Assembly: GCF_009497155.1 (NCBI RefSeq) | Contig: NZ_WINI01000001.1 | Coordinates: 1,213,471-1,277,470 of the forward strand | Length of the DNA: 64,000 nucleotides | Source: Glaciimonas soli | GTDB taxonomy: Bacteria; Pseudomonadota; Gammaproteobacteria; Burkholderiales; Burkholderiaceae_D | Reading direction: 5' to 3' | In this document: piece after piece, positions 18,459 to 27,721 of the stretch | How the letters are laid out: each line of letters starts with the position of its first letter | Position numbering within the stretch: position 1 is the first letter of the stretch | The notes under the pieces: model-generated | Databases searched by the model: none | Told to the model about the DNA's origin: nothing | The model's input: only the letters and a program-made list of their open reading frames with translations | Position numbers and translations under genes: made by a program

Positions 18459-19184
18459 ATGGCTGGACACAGTAAATGGGCCAATATTAAACATAAAAAA
18501 GCCGCGACCGATGCTAAACGCGGCAAAATCTGGACCCGAGTCATTAAAGAAATAGCCGTCGCTGCTCGCCTCGGGGGCGACGATGTCAATGCCAATCCGC
18601 GCTTACGACTTGCTGTCGACAAAGCCGCCGATGCCAATATGCCGAAGGACAATGTCACACGTGCCATTCAGCGCGGTGCCGGGAAATTGGAAGGCGCAAA
18701 TTACGAGGAAATTCGCTACGAAGGTTATGGCATCGGCGGCGCAGCGATTGTGGTCGATTGCCTGACCGACAACAAAGTACGGACCGTGGCCGAAGTGCGC
18801 CATGCATTTTCTAAATACGGCGGCAACATGGGTGCTGAAGGTGCCGTTGCATTTATGTTCAAACATTGCGGTCAGTTGTTTTATGCGCCAGGCACAGATG
18901 AAGATAAATTGATGGAAGCGGCGTTAGAAGCTGGTGCTGATGACGTGCTGACAGATGACGAAGGCGGTTTTGAAGTGTTATGCGACCGCTACGCTTTTGT
19001 CACGCTAAAAGAGAAGCTTGAAAAAGCCGGATTTAAAGCCGAAATGGCAGAAGTCACCATGAAACCGGATGCTGAAACAGTGCTGACTGGCGACGATGCA
19101 ATCAAGATGCAAAAGATATTAGATGCGTTAGAAAATCTGGACGATGTTCAGGAAGTATTCACCAACGCAATCATTGAAGAATAA
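18459..19184 (+). CDS. YebC/TACO1 family protein
   Basis: 241 residues beginning [23 protein letters not shown], the invariant family N-terminus; the frame opens 19 codons earlier but this ATG is the family start. Members are annotated as transcriptional regulators and, more recently, as translation factors that relieve ribosome stalling; which applies here cannot be told. Normal three-domain length (about 240-250) with the conserved [16 protein letters not shown] and [14 protein letters not shown] segments. It is followed 40 bp later by purD. Confidence 0.95.
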   Translation: MAGHSKWANIKHKKAATDAKRGKIWTRVIKEIAVAARLGGDDVNANPRLRLAVDKAADANMPKDNVTRAIQRGAGKLEGANYEEIRYEGYGIGGAAIVVDCLTDNKVRTVAEVRHAFSKYGGNMGAEGAVAFMFKHCGQLFYAPGTDEDKLMEAALEAGADDVLTDDEGGFEVLCDRYAFVTLKEKLEKAGFKAEMAEVTMKPDAETVLTGDDAIKMQKILDALENLDDVQEVFTNAIIEE

Positions 19185-19224
19185 TGCAACACAATTTCCA
19201 CTAAAAGAAATCCGCGAATACTCT

Positions 19225-20499
19225 ATGAAAATCCTGGTAGTTGGCTCTGGTGGCCGTGAACATGCTCTGGCATGGAAAATTGCACAATCTCCTCGCATCC
19301 AAACCGTCTTTGTCGCGCCCGGCAATGGCGGCACGGCACTCGACTCTCGATTGCATAATGTTGATATTACTGATTACAACGAGCTCGCCGATTTCGTCGA
19401 AAAAGAGCATATTGCCTTGACCGTGGTCGGACCGGAAACACCTTTAGCCGGTGGTATCGTGAATGTTTTCCGCAATCGCGGCTTGAAAATTTTTGGCCCG
19501 ACTCGCGAAGCAGCGCAATTGGAGAGTTCTAAAGATTTTGCTAAAGCTTTCATGCAGCGTCATCATATTCCCACCGCTGAATATCAAACTTTCACCGACG
19601 TCGCTGCAGCACATCAATACCTGGATAAAAAAGGCGCACCCATCGTCATCAAGGCTGATGGTTTAGCCGCTGGTAAAGGCGTTGTCGTCGCCATGACGCT
19701 GGAAGAAGCACACACTGCAGTCGACGACATGTTGGCTGGCAATCGCTTTGGTGAAGCTGGTGCACGCGTGGTAATTGAAGATTTCTTGCAAGGTGAAGAA
19801 GCCAGTTTTATTGTGATGGTCGACGGCAAAAATATTTTGCCTCTCGCCTCCAGTCAGGATCACAAGCGTCTGAAAGACGATGATCAGGGCCCAAATACTG
19901 GTGGCATGGGTGCCTACTCCCCTGCACCTATCGTGACGCCCGCAGTGCATGCGCGCGTGATGCGCGAAATCATTCGTCCGACCGTGCAAGGCATGGCCAA
20001 AGACGGCATACCGTTCTCCGGCTTTTTGTACGCTGGTTTGATGATTGACGCCGATGGTGCGCCAAAAACCATCGAATTTAACTGCCGCATGGGTGATCCA
20101 GAAACGCAACCTATCATGGCGCGCCTCAAAACTGATTTATTGGCGGTGATGGAGCATGCCGTCAATGGAACGCTAGACACGATAGAACTGGAGTGGGATC
20201 GCCGCACTGCGCTTGGCGTTGTGATGGCTGCAGCAGGATATCCAGATGCGCCGGTCAAAGGCGACCTGATTTCCGGCATTCCGGCAGAAACAGCTGATAG
20301 CGTGACTTTCCACGCAGGCACGGTTTTATCAGACAAAAAATTAACTACCGCCGGCGGCCGCGTATTGTGCGTTGTCGGTTTGGGAGACAGCGTAAAAGTC
20401 GCACAAAAGCATGCTTACGATGTGCTTGAGAGCATTCATTTTGATGGCGCGCAATTCCGCCGTGATATTGGCTGGCGCGCAGTTAAGCGACATAGTTAA
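19225..20499 (+). CDS. purD: Phosphoribosylamine-glycine ligase (GAR synthetase)
   Basis: ATP-dependent joining of glycine to phosphoribosylamine, step two of purine synthesis (cytoplasm). 424 residues: N-domain MKILVVGSGGREHALAWK, then an ATP-grasp core with IKADGLAAGKGVVVA (about 143-157), the family signature segment around EFNCRMGDPETQ (about 286-297) and a C-terminal domain. The start at 19225 matches the family; the frame extends upstream into yebC. A 10-bp hairpin follows the stop. Confidence 0.97.
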   Translation: MKILVVGSGGREHALAWKIAQSPRIQTVFVAPGNGGTALDSRLHNVDITDYNELADFVEKEHIALTVVGPETPLAGGIVNVFRNRGLKIFGPTREAAQLESSKDFAKAFMQRHHIPTAEYQTFTDVAAAHQYLDKKGAPIVIKADGLAAGKGVVVAMTLEEAHTAVDDMLAGNRFGEAGARVVIEDFLQGEEASFIVMVDGKNILPLASSQDHKRLKDDDQGPNTGGMGAYSPAPIVTPAVHARVMREIIRPTVQGMAKDGIPFSGFLYAGLMIDADGAPKTIEFNCRMGDPETQPIMARLKTDLLAVMEHAVNGTLDTIELEWDRRTALGVVMAAAGYPDAPVKGDLISGIPAETADSVTFHAGTVLSDKKLTTAGGRVLCVVGLGDSVKVAQKHAYDVLESIHFDGAQFRRDIGWRAVKRHS

Positions 20500-20514
20500 T
20501 TTCTCGCTCCCTTC

Positions 20515-20540
20515 GAAATGCGCACACTGTTGCGCATTTC
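20515..20540 (+). terminator. Hairpin between purD and hemF, possible terminator or attenuator
   Basis: GAAATGCGCA (20515-20524) pairs perfectly with 20531-20540 around a 6-nt loop, 15 bp after the purD stop; the downstream tract is T-rich but interrupted. The stem covers an upstream in-frame ATG of the hemF frame, which argues against that ATG being the start. Confidence 0.5.
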
Positions 20541-20568
20541 TTATTCACTTTTAAGCATTTTTCGCCTT

Positions 20569-21528
20569 ATGACTGCAAACACACCCTCAGCAAGCGTCGT
20601 CAAATCTTACTTACTCGGGCTACAAGAACGTATCATCGCGGCATTGGAAGTTGTCGATGGCAAGTCTTTTGGGGCTGACCATTGGGAGCGTGCCAGAAGT
20701 GAGAATAGCAGCATCAGCGGCGGTGGTATCTCGCGCATCATCGAAGAAGGCAATGTTCTGGAACGCGGCGGCGTCGGTTTCTCGCATGTGAAAGGCAAAA
20801 ATTTACCGCCATCGGCGGCTGCCAATCGACCCGAAATCGCTGGGCGTGAATGGGAAGCGATGGGCGTATCGTTAGTGATCCATCCCCGCAATCCCTATGC
20901 GCCGACCGTCCATATGAATGTGCGCTTTTTTACAGCGACCGCAGAAGGTCAAGAACCGGTTTGGTGGTTTGGTGGCGGGATTGACCTGACGCCTTTTTAT
21001 GGTTTTACAGAAGATGCGCAACATTTCCATCGCACTTGCAGAGATGCGTTGACAGCGTTTGATGTGGATGCAGACAAAGGCACTGACAATGCGCTTTATC
21101 CACGTTTCAAAAAATGGTGTGACACCTATTTTTATTTGCCACATCGTAAAGAGCAACGTGGGATCGGCGGGATCTTTTTCGATGATTTCCATGCGCTTGG
21201 CTTCGATCAAAGCTTCGCCATGATGCAAAGCGTCGGCGATGCGTTCATTCCTGCATACGTCCCGATTTTAAGCAAACGTAAAGATATTCCGTACACAGAA
21301 AACGAGCGCGATTTTCAGGCATATCGACGCGGCCGCTATGTGGAATTCAATCTAGTGTATGATCGCGGCACTTTGTTCGGCTTGCAATCTGGTGGGCGCA
21401 CCGAATCAATTTTGATGTCGATGCCGCCAGTGGTCAAATGGCGTTATAGCTGGGAACCGGCACCTGGTAGTGCTGAAGCGGCCTTGTATTCAGACTTTTT
21501 AGTCCCTAAAGACTGGATAAACGGATGA
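20569..21528 (+). CDS. hemF: Oxygen-dependent coproporphyrinogen III oxidase
   Basis: Converts coproporphyrinogen III to protoporphyrinogen IX with O2 in heme synthesis; cytoplasmic homodimer. 319 residues with the family motifs [34 protein letters not shown] and [11 protein letters not shown], and the C-terminal [20 protein letters not shown]. The start at 20569 is used because the earlier ATG at 20518 lies inside a hairpin and adds non-family residues. The stop overlaps the nadD start (ATGA), implying coupled translation. Confidence 0.96.
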   Translation: MTANTPSASVVKSYLLGLQERIIAALEVVDGKSFGADHWERARSENSSISGGGISRIIEEGNVLERGGVGFSHVKGKNLPPSAAANRPEIAGREWEAMGVSLVIHPRNPYAPTVHMNVRFFTATAEGQEPVWWFGGGIDLTPFYGFTEDAQHFHRTCRDALTAFDVDADKGTDNALYPRFKKWCDTYFYLPHRKEQRGIGGIFFDDFHALGFDQSFAMMQSVGDAFIPAYVPILSKRKDIPYTENERDFQAYRRGRYVEFNLVYDRGTLFGLQSGGRTESILMSMPPVVKWRYSWEPAPGSAEAALYSDFLVPKDWING

Positions 21529-22265
21529 CAGCAAAGACGCATCCAACCCCAGAACATCGCCGCTGCATAGCGGTGCTCGGCGGTAGTTTTGATCCGGTTC
21601 ACAATGGTCATGTTGCACTGGCAAACTATTTTGTGACATTACTGCACCCAGATCAATTGCGTGTTATTCCTGCGGGGAATCCGTGGCAAAAACATGGTTT
21701 AGAAGCAAGTTCGGCTGATCGTGTAGAAATGGTTAAGCGTGCATTCGGTGTAGTAAATACCGTAGTTAATGCACAACAAACCGTTGAAGTAATGATAGAT
21801 CAGCAAGAAATTCAGCGCCACACTGCAACGTACACAATAGATACATTAAAAGCATTACGCAGTGAACTGGGACCTGACACTTCCATCATATTTTTGATGG
21901 GTGCAGATCAATTGCTGCATCTCAATACCTGGCAAGGTTGGGATGAACTATTTGCATACGCCCATCTGGGCGTGGCTTCGCGCCCCGGCTTTGCCATGGA
22001 CGCGGACCAAGTACCACCAGAGGTCAAACGCGAATTTACGCGCCGTGCGGCTACGCCGGAGCAGATTCGACAGAGTGCACACGGCTTGACCTATCTGGCA
22101 GAAAATCTTTTTATAGATATTTCGTCAACAGAAATACGCACTGCTTTACGTAATACCTCAAGTAATACATCAGGTAGCGAATCCGGCTCAACGCAAAAAC
22201 CAGACGCGCTGATACCAAAGGCAGTGCTAGACTATATTGAATTACACCATCTTTATAAGAATTAA
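21525..22265 (+). CDS. nadD: Nicotinate-nucleotide adenylyltransferase
   Basis: Transfers AMP from ATP to nicotinate mononucleotide, the penultimate step of NAD synthesis. 246 residues with the nucleotidyltransferase motif [12 protein letters not shown] (H-x-G-H, about residues 18-30), the FLMGADQL segment and the ISSTEIR signature. About 15 extra residues precede the usual start, and a Ser/Thr/Asn-rich insert ([13 protein letters not shown]) separates the ISSTEIR region from the final helix. It overlaps hemF by 4 bp and rsfS begins at the next base after its stop. Confidence 0.95.
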   Translation: MTAKTHPTPEHRRCIAVLGGSFDPVHNGHVALANYFVTLLHPDQLRVIPAGNPWQKHGLEASSADRVEMVKRAFGVVNTVVNAQQTVEVMIDQQEIQRHTATYTIDTLKALRSELGPDTSIIFLMGADQLLHLNTWQGWDELFAYAHLGVASRPGFAMDADQVPPEVKREFTRRAATPEQIRQSAHGLTYLAENLFIDISSTEIRTALRNTSSNTSGSESGSTQKPDALIPKAVLDYIELHHLYKN

Positions 22266-22943
22266 ATGGAAATCAAACAATTACAAAGTATCGTCATCGA
22301 CGCCCTGGAAGATGTTAAAGCGCAAGAAATCCGCGTCTTTGATACATCCCATCTGACCGGTATGTTCGATCGCATCGTTGTCGCGTCAGGGACTTCGAAC
22401 CGCCAAACCAAAGCACTGGCATCATCGGTGCGCGATAAAGTCAAAGCTAGCGGCGGCAATATCCTTAGCATGGAAGGCGAAGGCACCGGAGAATGGGTAC
22501 TGGTCGACTTAGGCGACATGGTGGTGCATATCATGCAACCGGCCATCCGTGCTTACTATCGTCTGGAAGAAATCTGGGGCGAGAAAGAAGTCAAATTCGG
22601 TGCCGCCAAACGTGTTTCCTCCCGCGCCGCGCCTACTGCTGCTGAAGAAGCTACACAGAAAAAAGTGTCGCGTCATTTAGCCGCATCGCAAGCGCTGCCA
22701 GAAGAAGATGAAACACCGAAAAAAGCGCCTGCGCGCAAGAAACCAGTCAAAGTCGATGGTGTCCCAAAAGTAGCTGTCGGTAAAAAAATCAAAGTGGCAG
22801 TGTCAAAAAGTGTCACCGCGAAAAATGCTGCACACAAAGCAGCGACTGCACCAAAAAAAGCAGTTGTTAAAAAAGCGGCACCCAAAACAGGTGTAAAAGC
22901 TACCACCAAGCGCGCGCCTGCCAAACCTAAAGACGCAGCTTAA
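22266..22943 (+). CDS. rsfS: Ribosomal silencing factor RsfS with a basic C-terminal tail
   Basis: RsfS binds ribosomal protein L14 and blocks subunit joining when nutrients are short. The first 115 residues are a normal RsfS domain (VIDALEDVKAQEIRVFDTSHLTGMFDRIVVASG, then MEGEGTGEWVLVDLGDMVVHIM and FYRLEEIWG-type AYYRLEEIWG). Residues about 120-225 are a Lys/Ala/Pro-rich, apparently disordered tail (KKAPARKKP, KKAVVKKAAPK) resembling histone H1-like tails. Classical RsfS is about 105-130 residues. Start abuts the nadD stop; rlmH follows 12 bp on. Confidence 0.93.
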   Translation: MEIKQLQSIVIDALEDVKAQEIRVFDTSHLTGMFDRIVVASGTSNRQTKALASSVRDKVKASGGNILSMEGEGTGEWVLVDLGDMVVHIMQPAIRAYYRLEEIWGEKEVKFGAAKRVSSRAAPTAAEEATQKKVSRHLAASQALPEEDETPKKAPARKKPVKVDGVPKVAVGKKIKVAVSKSVTAKNAAHKAATAPKKAVVKKAAPKTGVKATTKRAPAKPKDAA

Positions 22944-22955
22944 GTCGAGGTTGCG

Positions 22956-23426
22956 ATGCAGCTCATCATCGCTGCCGTCGGCCATAAAATGCCGGCATGG
23001 ATAGAAACGGGATTCGGCGAGTATGCGAAACGCATGCCGCCGGATTGCCGTATTGTCCTCAAAGAATGCAAACCCATAGAACGCACTGGTAGTAACACTG
23101 CCGCTTCGGCCATGGCACTGGAACGTGCGCGGATTGAAGCGGTCTTACCAAAAGGCGTACGTATCATCGCATTGGATGAACGCGGCAAAGACCTGACTTC
23201 GGTGCAATTATCACAGCAGCTAACCCAATGGCAGCACGACGGTCGTGACGTCGCCTTCATCATTGGCGGCGCCGATGGATTGGATCCGGAATTCAAGGCT
23301 AAAGCCGATTCTTTACTGCGCATTTCTAGTTTAACCCTACCACATGGCATGGTACGCGTATTGCTTGCAGAACAGCTGTATCGCGCTTGGTCGATCACAC
23401 AAAATCACCCTTACCATCGAGTCTAG
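22956..23426 (+). CDS. rlmH: 23S rRNA (pseudouridine1915-N3)-methyltransferase
   Basis: Methylates pseudouridine 1915 in helix 69 on the assembled 70S ribosome. 156 residues, exactly the family size; the SPOUT knot is visible at [14 protein letters not shown] (about residues 105-118) and the C-terminal [20 protein letters not shown] with QNHPYHR. Lies behind rsfS in the common rsfS-rlmH pair, with maf 55 bp downstream. Confidence 0.97.
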   Translation: MQLIIAAVGHKMPAWIETGFGEYAKRMPPDCRIVLKECKPIERTGSNTAASAMALERARIEAVLPKGVRIIALDERGKDLTSVQLSQQLTQWQHDGRDVAFIIGGADGLDPEFKAKADSLLRISSLTLPHGMVRVLLAEQLYRAWSITQNHPYHRV

Positions 23427-23481
23427 AGACAGACAATCGACATGCTCTAAAGCATGATAAAAACATAATAAATATCAGGCC

Positions 23482-24102
23482 ATGAAAAACGTTAACCAGA
23501 AAATCTATCTTGCATCGCAAAGCCCTCGGAGACGGGAGCTTTTACGCCAAATTGGTGTCGATTTTGATGTGCTTTTATTGCGCAGCCAAACGCCCCGCGG
23601 TCCGGACGTCAGCGAAATCGCGTTGGAACATGAGTCGCCGGAAAATTACGTCGCCCGCATCGCTTCAGAAAAGGCCAACTTTGCATTGCAAGCCATGCAT
23701 AGCCGAAAATTGCCTCAACGTCCCATACTGGCGGCGGACACTACCGTCACCATCGATGACAAAATCCTCGGTAAGCCGGTAGATACCGCCGATGCCATGG
23801 CGATGTTACGTTTGTTATCGGGACGCACGCATCAAGTCTTGACCAGTATTGTCGTCATACATCAGGAAAAATCGCAGCAAATCACGCAAACTTCGGAGGT
23901 CGTATTTCAGCCGCTGTCAGAACAAATGATTCACGCCTATTGCGTCACAGCTGAACCCTACGACAAAGCGGGGAGCTATGGTATTCAGGGTAGCGCCGCG
24001 ATGTTTATTGAAGGCATACGCGGCAGTCATTCTGGCATCATGGGTTTACCTCTATTTGAAACTTCAAAACTCTTACAACAGGCCGGCATCCGCATTTTAT
24101 GA
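23482..24102 (+). CDS. Maf-like nucleotide pyrophosphatase
   Basis: Hydrolyses non-canonical or excess nucleotides such as dTTP/UTP (YhdE-type) to the monophosphate; also associated with division arrest. 206 residues with the ASQSPRRRELLRQIG start (S-x-R-R), the ARIASEKA segment, AADTTV with the catalytic Asp, and the KAGSYGIQG and GSHSGIMGLPL motifs. The QG-A type residues fit the dTTP/UTP subgroup, but this is inference. Its stop overlaps the rng start by 4 bp (ATGA). Confidence 0.92.
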   Translation: MKNVNQKIYLASQSPRRRELLRQIGVDFDVLLLRSQTPRGPDVSEIALEHESPENYVARIASEKANFALQAMHSRKLPQRPILAADTTVTIDDKILGKPVDTADAMAMLRLLSGRTHQVLTSIVVIHQEKSQQITQTSEVVFQPLSEQMIHAYCVTAEPYDKAGSYGIQGSAAMFIEGIRGSHSGIMGLPLFETSKLLQQAGIRIL

Positions 24103-25562
24103 GCGAAGATATCCTCGTCAATATCACTCCACAAGAAACCCGTGTTGCACTGATTTATCAAGGTGCGGTGCAGGAATTGCACATTGAACGCACCTTGTCA
24201 CGCGGCCTCGCCGGCAATATCTATCTGGGTAAAGTCGTGCGCGTGCTGCCGGGTATGCAATCGGCATTTATTGATATTGGCCTGGAACGCGCGGCTTTTT
24301 TGCATGTTGCCGACATCTGGGAAACTCGCCCACACGATGGCCAGCCGGCAGTGCAAACGCCGATAGAGAAGTTGTTATTCGATGGCCAGTCACTCATGGT
24401 GCAAGTGATCAAAGACCCGATCGGCACAAAAGGAGCACGACTTTCTACCCAAATTTCGATAGCTGGGCGAATGCTGGTATATCTGCCGCAGGAACATCAC
24501 ATCGGCATTTCGCAGCGCATTGAAAATGAAGCCGAGCGTGAGCTATTACGCAGCAAAGTACAACAGTTAGTCCCTGCCGACGAAAAAGGCGGATTCATCA
24601 TCCGTACCATGGCCGAAGATGCCTCCGAAGCTGATCTGGAAATGGATATCGCCTATCTGCGTAAAACCTGGGCTTCAATTACTCAACAGACTAAAATTCA
24701 CCCTGCCCCATCCTTGCTACATCAGGATTTGAGCCTGGCGCAACGCGTCTTGCGTGATTTCGTCAATGATGAAACCTCCAGTATTCAGGTTGACTCACGC
24801 GAAAATTTTTTGAAGCTGCAAGAATTCGCCACCACCTATACTCCATCGGTCACCGCACGTGTAGTTCATTACACCGGTGAGCGACCATTGTTTGATTTGT
24901 ACGCAGTCGAAGAAGAAATTCAAGGTGCCTTAAGCCGCCGCGTGCCGCTCAAATCGGGTGGCTATGTGATTGTCGATCAAACCGAAGCGATGACCACCAT
25001 CGACGTCAATACCGGCAGCTTTGTCAACGGCCGTAATTTTGATGACACTATTTTCAAAACCAATCTGGAAGCTGCACATGCGATTGCACGTCAACTGCGC
25101 CTTCGCAACCTTGGCGGTATCATCGTTCTCGATTTTATTGACATGGAAAATGTCGAACACAGAACGGCAGTCTTGGCAGAGTTAAACAAAGCTTTATTGC
25201 GCGACAACACGAAAAAATCGGTCTCTGATTTTTCAGCACTAGGTTTGGTTGAAATGACCCGCAAGCGCACTCGCGAATCGTTAGCACATATTCTATGTGA
25301 ACCTTGTCCCGCTTGCCAAGGCAAGGGGCAGGTCAAAACTGCCAGAACAATTTGCTATGAAATTTTGCGTGAAGTGCTACGTGAAGCCAAACAATTCAAT
25401 CCACGTGAATTCCGCATTCTGGCGTCACAAATCGTGGTGGATATGTTTTTGGAAGAAGAATCACAGCATTTAGCCATGCTGGGCGACTTCATTGCGAAGC
25501 CGATTTCACTGCAAGTTGAGACCGTTTACCCGCAGGAACAGTACGATATTATTTTGATGTAA
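24099..25562 (+). CDS. rng: Ribonuclease G
   Basis: An endoribonuclease of the RNase E/G family; matures the 5' end of 16S rRNA and degrades mRNA. 487 residues with an N-terminal S1 domain (GNIYLGKVVRVLPGMQSAFIDIG), the catalytic DNase I-like region with DVNTGSFVNGRN (metal-binding Asp) and ILDFIDM-type VLDFIDM, and the zinc link CEPCPACQGKG (CxxCxxC arrangement). It lacks the long RNase E scaffold tail, so G rather than E. Last gene of the hemF-nadD-rsfS-rlmH-maf-rng run; a palindromic repeat follows 52 bp downstream. Confidence 0.95.
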   Translation: MSEDILVNITPQETRVALIYQGAVQELHIERTLSRGLAGNIYLGKVVRVLPGMQSAFIDIGLERAAFLHVADIWETRPHDGQPAVQTPIEKLLFDGQSLMVQVIKDPIGTKGARLSTQISIAGRMLVYLPQEHHIGISQRIENEAERELLRSKVQQLVPADEKGGFIIRTMAEDASEADLEMDIAYLRKTWASITQQTKIHPAPSLLHQDLSLAQRVLRDFVNDETSSIQVDSRENFLKLQEFATTYTPSVTARVVHYTGERPLFDLYAVEEEIQGALSRRVPLKSGGYVIVDQTEAMTTIDVNTGSFVNGRNFDDTIFKTNLEAAHAIARQLRLRNLGGIIVLDFIDMENVEHRTAVLAELNKALLRDNTKKSVSDFSALGLVEMTRKRTRESLAHILCEPCPACQGKGQVKTARTICYEILREVLREAKQFNPREFRILASQIVVDMFLEEESQHLAMLGDFIAKPISLQVETVYPQEQYDIILM

Positions 25563-25614
25563 GTAAAGTCTAAAAAAACTGATTTGAATTATTATCGATA
25601 AATAAAATTCATCT

Positions 25615-25682
25615 CCGTCATTCCCGCGAACGCGGGAATCCATCTTACGCAACTTGGATCCCCGCGTTCGCGAGGATGACGG
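25615..25682. repeat. Dispersed palindromic repeat (REP/BIME-like), copy 1
   Basis: A pair of inverted units: CCGTCATTCCCGCGAACGCG at the left and a diverged reverse complement ending GAGGATGACGG at the right, separated by a short spacer. Each half also folds on its own around GCGAACGC. Copies occur at 32022-32086 and 39200-39361. It lies between rng and the first glycosyltransferase gene. Confidence 0.85.
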
Positions 25683-25762
25683 TGTTTTTTTCTAATCGAT
25701 TATTTGGTATTACTTAATGCGAGCAAGTAATTCCTTATCTATCAAAACTGACCGCTTCAACA

Positions 25763-26830
25763 ATGCCAATCAAAAGCCAGCACATCATGATATGCCGCAC
25801 CGACAATATCGGTGATGTCATATTGACTCTGCCTCTTACCGCTTATCTCAAGCAACATTTCCCCTCGATAAAAATTAGTTTTCTTTGTCGTGCATATGCG
25901 GCACCGGTTGTGCGCTTTTGTCAGACGGTTGATCAAATTGTTGAGTTGGAAACATTGGATGATCCAGTGGCTTATTTTTCTGCATCAGACATTGATACCA
26001 TCGTCTTTGCTCAACCGGATAAACGTTTAGCAATTGCTGCGCATAAAGCCAACGTCCCCAACCGGATTGGCAATACTTATCGTACATGGTTCAACTGGTT
26101 CCATTGCAACTGGCGGCTACGTTTTTCCAAAGGCAGTTCTACCGATCACGAAGCACAACTCAATTTTCATTATCTACGCCCGCTAGGATGTAATGCCATT
26201 CCGGATCGAGACACGATTAAAAATCTGTACCACTTCGCGATTCCTCGCGATCCTGCTCTGGAACATTTAATCAGCCCGTACGCATTCAATTTGATTATTC
26301 ATCCGAAATCAAATGGTCATGGCCGTGAATGGCCTATTGAGCACTATGTCGCACTGGCGCATTTACTAAGCACCAATCAAGATCTACATTTATGGGTATC
26401 CGGAAGCGCCGCTGAAGGCCTATGGATAGAAAAACATGCACCAGAATTGCTGCAATTATCCAACGTGACCAATGTCTGCGGTCAATTTACATTGCAACAA
26501 TTTAGCGAATTTATTCATATGGCAGACGGATTAATTGCCAGCGGTACTGGCCCATTGCATATGTCCGCAGCGTTCGGCCAACGCACCATTGGATTATTCC
26601 CCGGCGCTCGCTCTATGAACCCAAGTCGATGGGGGGCATTGGGCGCACGCGCACAATCACTGTGTCAGCCGGTTGTCGATTGCCAGGGATGCAAAACAAA
26701 AAATGCGATGACGTGCGCATGTATGAAAAATATTTTACCAGCCACCGTAGCAAAGACAGTTTTGCAGTGGTTGACTGAAAAACGTATTAGCGAAAATACT
26801 TATTCCACAAATAGCGCAAACTCCATTTGA
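25763..26830 (+). CDS. Glycosyltransferase family 9 (heptosyltransferase-like)
   Basis: 355 residues resembling ADP-heptose:LPS heptosyltransferases. The N-terminal Rossmann half has RTDNIGDVILTLPLTAYLKQHFP (the family's R-x-D-x-I-G-D motif, about residues 12-18). The C-terminal nucleotide-sugar half has IIHPKSNGHGREWP and ASGTGPLHMSAAFGQRTIGLFPG. The C-terminal region is Cys-rich (CQGCKTKNAMTCACM). Acts at the inner membrane's cytoplasmic face on LPS core. It is the only plus-strand gene of the LPS block and its 3' end overlaps the convergent GT8 gene by 44 bp. Confidence 0.85.
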   Translation: MPIKSQHIMICRTDNIGDVILTLPLTAYLKQHFPSIKISFLCRAYAAPVVRFCQTVDQIVELETLDDPVAYFSASDIDTIVFAQPDKRLAIAAHKANVPNRIGNTYRTWFNWFHCNWRLRFSKGSSTDHEAQLNFHYLRPLGCNAIPDRDTIKNLYHFAIPRDPALEHLISPYAFNLIIHPKSNGHGREWPIEHYVALAHLLSTNQDLHLWVSGSAAEGLWIEKHAPELLQLSNVTNVCGQFTLQQFSEFIHMADGLIASGTGPLHMSAAFGQRTIGLFPGARSMNPSRWGALGARAQSLCQPVVDCQGCKTKNAMTCACMKNILPATVAKTVLQWLTEKRISENTYSTNSANSI

Positions 26831-27719
26831 GGCTCTGCAACTGATGTCCGGTTTTATTCAACCCTTGCGCATACATGCGCATTTCTTTGTAATTTTTGGG
26901 CGGGTAAAGAGGCGCATCAGCCCAGGGCGATAACGCTTTGTACTTTAAAAATACTTGATTGGCTGAGTTACAACACCAGGTATGCCAGGGCTTTAACCTG
27001 CCAACAAAGTGAATGCAAACCACTTCTTGAGCTATACGTCTGTCTGTCTTTGTTTCAAAGAACAAGTCGTACATCAAGTTATAGATAGATGGCAGAAATT
27101 TGACTTGACCATCAAGCACAATATTAAGTGCATCCTGATCAGGAAAGCAAAATTTCTTTTCGCTGGCAAGGATAGTTTTAACGCTTTCTTGCCAGACATC
27201 ATTGGCAATCCAATTCTTTACATTAATGTAAAGCACACCGGAATTGAAATAATGTCCGTGCTGCAGATGCAGTTGCTCTATCTGCTCTCCCACAATATCT
27301 CCAGCTTCAGCAACAGCAGCCAAAATACAATCATCAATATCGATAGACTGTAATCCTTCAATGCTGCCCTGACAGATAATATCGGCATCCAGATAAAGCA
27401 CTTTATCTGTGACGCCTTGCAATGCAGCGGGAATTACCAAACGCGTAAATATGGACGGTGAATACTGTCCAATACTTGGGAAATCCGCAAATTCGTTAAA
27501 GATAGATGGATCAATTATTTTGACATCAATAACCGTTTGATAGGTGGCTTCAATCTCACGTAATTTGCGTTGATTTTCTTCCGTCATGGCAGGTGTAAAG
27601 ACATGGAAAATAAAGGACACATTACGATTGTTTTCCAGAACAGAAACAATCGCAACGCCCATCCCCAAAAAATAATCGCCATCGGCGCCAAAGGCAACAT
27701 GCAAAACGGGAGAAGACAT
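26787..27719 (-). CDS. Glycosyltransferase family 8 (LPS hexosyltransferase-like)
   Basis: 310 residues of the GT8 fold: LHVAFGADGDYFLGMGVAIVSVL at the start, the metal-binding DxD as YLDADIICQG (about residues 100-109), FNSGVLYINVKNW, and FPDQDALNIVLDG. A C-terminal segment like the LPS-glycosyltransferase tail contains HFVGRLKPWHTW and SPWADAPLYPP. It probably adds galactose or glucose from UDP-sugar to the LPS core. The ATG at 27719 is preferred to a TTG at 27725. It follows the GT9-like gene by 2 bp, so the two are coupled. Confidence 0.86.
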   Translation of the reverse strand: MSSPVLHVAFGADGDYFLGMGVAIVSVLENNRNVSFIFHVFTPAMTEENQRKLREIEATYQTVIDVKIIDPSIFNEFADFPSIGQYSPSIFTRLVIPAALQGVTDKVLYLDADIICQGSIEGLQSIDIDDCILAAVAEAGDIVGEQIEQLHLQHGHYFNSGVLYINVKNWIANDVWQESVKTILASEKKFCFPDQDALNIVLDGQVKFLPSIYNLMYDLFFETKTDRRIAQEVVCIHFVGRLKPWHTWCCNSANQVFLKYKALSPWADAPLYPPKNYKEMRMYAQGLNKTGHQLQSLKWSLRYLWNKYFR

Positions 27720-27721
27720 TA

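Noticed and set aside
23441..23456. Terminator between rlmH and maf
   Set aside because: Only a 6-bp stem (CATGCT/AGCATG) with no T-run; insufficient evidence.
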